Position numbers and translations under genes: made by a program. Below, piece after piece: positions 60,089 to 64,000 of a stretch of 64,000 nt of DNA. Within the stretch, counting starts at the first letter, position 1. Every line of letters begins with the position of its first letter. A model generated the notes under the pieces. The model was not told where the DNA came from. It saw only the letters and a list, made by a program, of their open reading frames with translations, and did not search any database. The stretch spans positions 1-64,000 of the forward strand of contig JBCCVR010000010.1 of NCBI GenBank assembly GCA_039194995.1, written 5' to 3'. The DNA comes from CCY15215 sp039194995 (GTDB lineage: Bacteria > Cyanobacteriota > Cyanobacteriia > Cyanobacteriales > Spirulinaceae).

Positions 60089-60565
60089 ATGCAAGCAGAC
60101 TATATAGAGGAACATTCAGATATCACTGATTCCAATTTTCATTCTGATTGGTTAGAATCGGATGAATATAGAGGTGATGATATAGTGATTAGTAGAGAAG
60201 ACTGTATGAAGCAGATTTTAGAGCAAATCCCTGACTTTCACTCTGCTTGGTCACAATATTGTGAATATTGGGGTGATGACTGTCCAGGCTTATGTAGCGA
60301 TCTCACAGAGTTTTCTGATTTTGTAATAATGCTACTTCAGAATAATAAACATTCAGTTCTTTCTAAAATCTTCTTGATTATCGAGAACCTCATGCTGCGT
60401 GGAGATGAAGAAGTAAAAGACGCAGTTGCTACGTGTTTCTTAGAGAATTTACTTAATGAAACATCATTTGGAACAATTAATGTTAATGAGTTTGTTCATT
60501 TTTTGGGAGAAGAATCTTATCGGTATTGTAAAGAATGGGATGATTTTACAGGGGTGAGCACTTAA
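60089..60565 (+). CDS. Probable immunity protein (DUF7674-like)
   Basis: Acidic protein of 158 residues, 11 bases after the effector-like gene with AGGAG before the ATG. Blocks IIENLMLRGDEEVKDAVATCF and LGEESYRYCKEWDDFTGVST match a family of small proteins that usually sit behind polymorphic toxins. Acidity, size and position agree with an immunity role; the family name is recalled and should be checked. Confidence 0.6.
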   Translation: MQADYIEEHSDITDSNFHSDWLESDEYRGDDIVISREDCMKQILEQIPDFHSAWSQYCEYWGDDCPGLCSDLTEFSDFVIMLLQNNKHSVLSKIFLIIENLMLRGDEEVKDAVATCFLENLLNETSFGTINVNEFVHFLGEESYRYCKEWDDFTGVST

Positions 60566-60813
60566 AGTGTATTAGAAAAATACTCAAGATTTAACTTTAG
60601 ACGGACTCATCGCTTGAGTTGAATTAGAAATCTATAATAGTTCTTTAACCACTTATTGTTTGGAAAAAACTCCTTATATTCGAGAAGAGCAAACGATCGC
60701 AAATCTCCAAACCTAAGATCGCTTTCCCGAATTCTCCTATTTCGAGAGCGATCGCTCATTTTCGGTGAGGTGCGATCGCATTTAGGTAAAATGGGACAAG
60801 AGCAAAACTGGCA

Positions 60814-61160
60814 ATGGATAAGCACAATATTTTTCAAATAATCTGAAGGCACGATTAGATTGCCTGAGAGAAGCGATCGCACTCGGTTGCGATATCAATA
60901 TTCATGATTCAACCGAACCTTTTAGCACTCCTTTGCTAGATGCGATCGAAGAATTCGATAATGAGGGACCGATAGAATTAGTCTAGATATTAATTGAAGC
61001 TGGAGCAGATGTAAATACTTGGGATTTAGATCGGGATTGCAATCCTTTAGTATTAGCAATGTGGGAAGAACATGGCAATATTACTCGTTTATTGCTGGAA
61101 GCAGGCGCAGATCCGAATGTAGAAGATAAGGAAGGAACTGGAAGCAGGTCAATTTTGTAA
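60814..61160 (+). pseudogene. Ankyrin-repeat protein relic
   Basis: Translates to REAIALGCDINIHDS, then a TAG (60984-60986), then ILIEAGADVNTWD and LLLEAGADPNVEDKEG: two to three ankyrin repeats with the typical GADxN turns. The ATG at 60814 reads MDKHNIFQ and needs a one-base shift to join the repeats. So there is a frameshift and a nonsense codon; the gene is dead. Its ankyrin partner sites suggest a former eukaryote-type or toxin-associated protein. Confidence 0.7.
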
Positions 61161-61326
61161 GAACATTTGAATTAAATATCTTGTAGTCAAGCTCAAAGCC
61201 TTATCAGGTAAGGCTCAGATGGGTGCTCTGCCTGACTTAGTACAAATAGTCTGCGAGTTTGACCTGCTCCCCTACCTCTATCCGCGATAATCCCCACATG
61301 TCTTTGCAATAACTCAATCATAAATG
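61161..61326. other. Spacer without recognised genes
   Basis: Short region between the ankyrin relic and the ATPase gene. A stretch near 61193-61218 is weakly self-complementary, but no element can be named. Confidence 0.3.
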
Positions 61327-62574
61327 CTATCCAATTGTTCCGGAATACCAAAGTTCTGCTAATTGATATTGTGGCATCTCAATACTTAGTTTTCCAGTTT
61401 CCGGATCGGTCAAAGTTTCGCCTTCTACAGCACCAATTCCGATCAATGTATCGAGAGATTGACCTAAATTTCGGACATCACTTTGAAATCCCTTTTTCTT
61501 CAGTCGAGTAGTATAAATACAGTCCAAATGCTTATGGAATTCTCGCAATACTGAAGGGCTATGAGTTGTTAAAATAAATTGAGGCGTATGGGAGCGATCC
61601 TCCAATGCTGTTGCTTGCCAAATCCAATTCATGATTTCTTTAATATTACCAGGATTAATACCATTTTCAATTTCTTCAATGAGAATCAAAGCAGGTGGAT
61701 TATACAGTGAAACCAGTAACGCAATAGTAGCAGCTTTAATAAAACCATCAGAAACTGAATTGGATGTAAATTCTTCAACAAGACGATCTATGCTGGAACG
61801 ATCTAGATCGAATTCCCAGATTAAACATTTATGATATATATCAAAACGAACTCCTTGAAATGAAGGACTGAAACGATGCATTAACGAAACAAATCTAGAA
61901 AATACTCTGACTGTTCCTGCATCATTTTTAATAGATAAGATTAATCTTTCTAAATTTTTCCCTTCATAACCTCAAGCATCAGGAATATTTAGTACAGATA
62001 TAAAATTTTGATGATATTCTAAATCTTTTAGAGTTAGATTGTCATTCAAAAAACTTGGCTGAAAATGATAACTAAATACATTAGAAAAATCTCGAAAAAA
62101 ATATTTGTGAACTATTTTGAATCGATCTGCAAGGTTAGTTTGGTTTAGCTTTTTTTGTAGTCCTAAAAATTGAGTTTCTTCCTCAAATCCATTTTTCAGT
62201 TCCTGCTCATTTCCAGAAATGTTTATACTTATTTGTTCACGACATCCTACATTACCGTCCAAATTATTGCTAGTATATAACTTCAATTTATAAATAACTT
62301 CTGATTGAATTTTTGACCAAACTACCTCAATTGACATTATTTCGGTTTTATTCGCCAAACGATGCTTGTGAGGAAAATAATCACCCGATTGAACTGTAGG
62401 ATTTGATTCCCTTAGAGGATTACCTCGCCGGACTAAGTTGGCAAAGTGCTGAATTCCCGATAAAAGATTCGTTTTACCCGAACTATTATTACCGATCAAC
62501 AGCGTTACATCACTCAGTTCAATCGTTGTTAATTTGTGAGTTTTATAATTTTTGAGAGTAAATTTTTTGAACAT
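61327..62574 (-). pseudogene. AAA ATPase (AAA_21/OLD-like) gene with one in-frame TGA
   Basis: One minus-strand frame runs from the ATG at 62574 to the stop at 61327, interrupted by TGA at 61972-61974. The first part has the Walker A motif (LLIGNNSSGKTNLL) of RecF/SMC-like ATPases. The second has the ABC-type Walker B (LILIEEIENG) and the H-loop (FILTTHSPSVL). The reading frame is the same across the stop: LNIPDA, stop, GYEGKNLERLILSI. So it is one gene with a nonsense mutation, or less likely a recoded stop. Such ATPases serve in antiphage systems and in DNA metabolism; no partner gene is seen. Confidence 0.8.
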
Positions 62575-62653
62575 GAGCGTTTTATCTTTCTATTGAAGAT
62601 TCTCGCGATCGCTTTTCAATCCCATTATATTTTAAAAGCAGAATAGAGCTTGA

Positions 62654-63598
62654 CTAATTCCCAAGAATCCCCATAACCGTTGCTTTCACCGATTCCGATA
62701 AAGCATCAAAATCATAGCCTCCTTCCAATCCATAAACCACTCGGCGAGTCACCTGCAAACTATACTCGGTAAATAGGCGAAAATCCTCGGGTTCGAGACA
62801 AATTCCCGCAAGGGGATCGACTCGCGTCGCATCGTATCCCGCACTGACAATGAGGAGATCCGGCGCAAAATTCTTTAAAAATGGCACAATTTTCTCGGTA
62901 AACGCGGGTTGATATTCACTCAACGTACTTTCGGGAGGCATGGGAACATTGAGAACGTTATCGTGTAATCCCCGTTCTCCACAACTTCCCGTCCCTGGAT
63001 AACAGGGAGATTGATGTAGGGAACAATAAGCGAGTTGGGGATGATTCTCGATAATGTGCTGCGTCCCATTACCGTGATGGACATCCCAATCGAGAATCGC
63101 AACTCGTTCGATGTTAGGCTGTTCGAGAGCATAATACGCCGCGATCGCCGCATTGGAAAACAAGCAAAATCCCATCGCGCGATCGCGTTCGGCATGGTGT
63201 CCGGGAGGACGCGCTAAAATCAAAGCTGGATTATCTGTCTCTAAAACGCGATCGACTCCATCTAACCATGCACTTACTGCCAGTAACGCAACTTCATAAC
63301 TTTGAGCAGAAACTGGCGTATCCATATCTAAACCTGTCTCATCCTCTGCTGCCAATCTAACGCGATCGATGTGGCTGCGGGGATGTACTTTCAATAACCA
63401 CTGCATCACCTCTCGCTTTTCGATGGGGGTCGGTTCTTGCCATTGTAAGCGTTCGCGAAGCGTGGCGTTAGCCATATCGCGCCACGATGACTCGCGTAAC
63501 GTCTTAACAATTGCCGTTAAGCGTTGGGGACATTCGGGGTGAAAGCGTCCGGTTTCATGGTCGAGAAAGCGATCGGAATAAATAACGGGTAATTGCAT
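62654..63598 (-). CDS. Histone deacetylase-family amidohydrolase 1
   Basis: Zinc deacetylase of 314 residues. Active-site blocks RPPGHHAERDRAMGFCLF and LDWDVHHGNGTQ carry the catalytic His pair and the metal Asp, and a further Asp/Gly-rich block DLLIVSAGYDATRVDPL supplies the second metal site. Bacterial members deacetylate acetylpolyamines or small acetylated amides. It ends in VMGILGN. A paralog follows at 63700 on the same strand. Confidence 0.9.
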   Translation of the reverse strand: MQLPVIYSDRFLDHETGRFHPECPQRLTAIVKTLRESSWRDMANATLRERLQWQEPTPIEKREVMQWLLKVHPRSHIDRVRLAAEDETGLDMDTPVSAQSYEVALLAVSAWLDGVDRVLETDNPALILARPPGHHAERDRAMGFCLFSNAAIAAYYALEQPNIERVAILDWDVHHGNGTQHIIENHPQLAYCSLHQSPCYPGTGSCGERGLHDNVLNVPMPPESTLSEYQPAFTEKIVPFLKNFAPDLLIVSAGYDATRVDPLAGICLEPEDFRLFTEYSLQVTRRVVYGLEGGYDFDALSESVKATVMGILGN

Positions 63599-63640
63599 TC
63601 GTTATCAGTTATTTGTTATTGGTTATTTGTTAATCAATTG
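63599..63640. repeat. Heptamer-like array between the deacetylase genes
   Basis: Degenerate units such as GTTATCA, GTTATTT, GTTATTG and GTTATTT stand directly upstream of the first deacetylase start, of the same type as at 2747 and 29773. Confidence 0.6.
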
Positions 63641-63699
63641 CATTTTTCTTTTCTCTCCATTTTACTGGCGATCGCCTTCCCCAAATAAACTTTAACAAC

Positions 63700-64000
63700 T
63701 CAGCCAAGAATCCCCTCAATTGTTGCTTTCACCGATTCGGCAAGGGCTTCTAAATTGTAGCCCCCTTCCAACCCATAAATAACGCGGTGGGTAATTTTTA
63801 GGGTATATTCCGTGAGGAGGCGATAATCGGCAGGTTCGAGGCAAATTTCTGCGAGGGAATCGGCTCTATTAGCATCATATCCCGCACTGACGATGAGAAG
63901 ATCGGGGGCAAAATTAGACAAAAACGGAAGCACTTTTTCTTCAAATTCAAGACGATATTCAATCAAGGTACTGTCCGCAGACATGGGAATATTGAGAACA
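63700..64000 (-). CDS. Histone deacetylase-family amidohydrolase 2, partial (window edge)
   Basis: Only the C-terminal 99 or so residues are in the window: VLNIPMSADSTLIEYRLEF, FAPDLLIVSAGYDANRADSL and VIYGLEGGYNLEALAESV. They match the C-terminal third of deacetylase 1 closely (VLNVPMPPESTLSEYQPAF, VVYGLEGGYDFDALSESV). The frame is open to the window end, so the gene continues beyond 64000. It forms a tandem pair with gene 1. Confidence 0.85.
   Translation of the reverse strand, partial: VLNIPMSADSTLIEYRLEFEEKVLPFLSNFAPDLLIVSAGYDANRADSLAEICLEPADYRLLTEYTLKITHRVIYGLEGGYNLEALAESVKATIEGILG

Noticed and set aside
60607..60882. Minus-strand frame of 91 codons over the ankyrin relic
   Set aside because: No domain pattern, overlaps the relic whose ankyrin motifs are clear on the other strand.

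Overview
The window is cyanobacterial chromosome. The HIP1 palindrome GCGATCGC and its partial forms occur throughout, inside and between genes. The gene families also fit: DUF4278 small proteins behind glutamine aptamers, AMIN-domain TonB receptors, an MscS channel with a cNMP-like domain, and short heptamer repeat arrays. I cannot name the genus. There are no rRNA genes, no CRISPR array and no tRNA that I can recognise.

Layout. (1) 1-17 kb holds mostly housekeeping and signalling genes: a hybrid histidine kinase, an acyltransferase, tadA, glsA, folE, a PstS-type lipoprotein, an MscS channel next to a degenerate nucleotide cyclase, three tandem glutamine-riboswitch/DUF4278 units, a branched-chain aminotransferase, an RlpA-like protein, a small tyrosine phosphatase, and a VWA lipoprotein gene broken by one stop codon. 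(2) 17-45.4 kb is an NRPS/PKS cluster with the parts list of a salicyl-thiazoline metallophore. It has a salicylate synthase, an aryl-activating ligase, a free carrier protein, a Cy-A(Cys)-PCP NRPS, a KAS III-ACP fusion, a KS-AT-KR-ACP PKS, a C-A-PCP-reductase NRPS, a P450, a flavin halogenase-like enzyme, a type II thioesterase, an intact and a degenerate AcpS-type protein, an AraC regulator and a TonB-dependent receptor. (3) 46.2-60.6 kb is part of an extracellular-type contractile injection system (CIS): cap, sheath, three tube-type proteins, a baseplate tube protein and a VgrG-like spike. Mixed with these are a pseudokinase-TM-binding-protein fusion, a large QRSP-repeat protein and, at the end, a probable toxin/immunity pair. 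The gp25, baseplate J and AAA+ ATPase genes are not seen. (4) 60.6-64 kb contains an ankyrin relic, an AAA ATPase gene with one in-frame stop, and two tandem histone-deacetylase-family genes, the second cut by the window end.

How the genes work together. In region 2, chorismate would become salicylate, be loaded on a carrier protein, be condensed with cysteine and cyclised, extended by one malonyl unit and one more amino acid, then released reductively; the AraC protein and TonB receptor would close a regulation and uptake loop. In region 3 the conserved CIS parts are interleaved with poorly characterised proteins, and a membrane-anchored fusion could fix the particle to a membrane. In region 1 the riboswitch units and glutaminase suggest glutamine-responsive nitrogen control.

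Three genes (VWA, ankyrin, AAA ATPase) are interrupted by single in-frame stops (TAA, TAG, TGA). This suggests recent gene decay or base-level errors and should be checked against reads.
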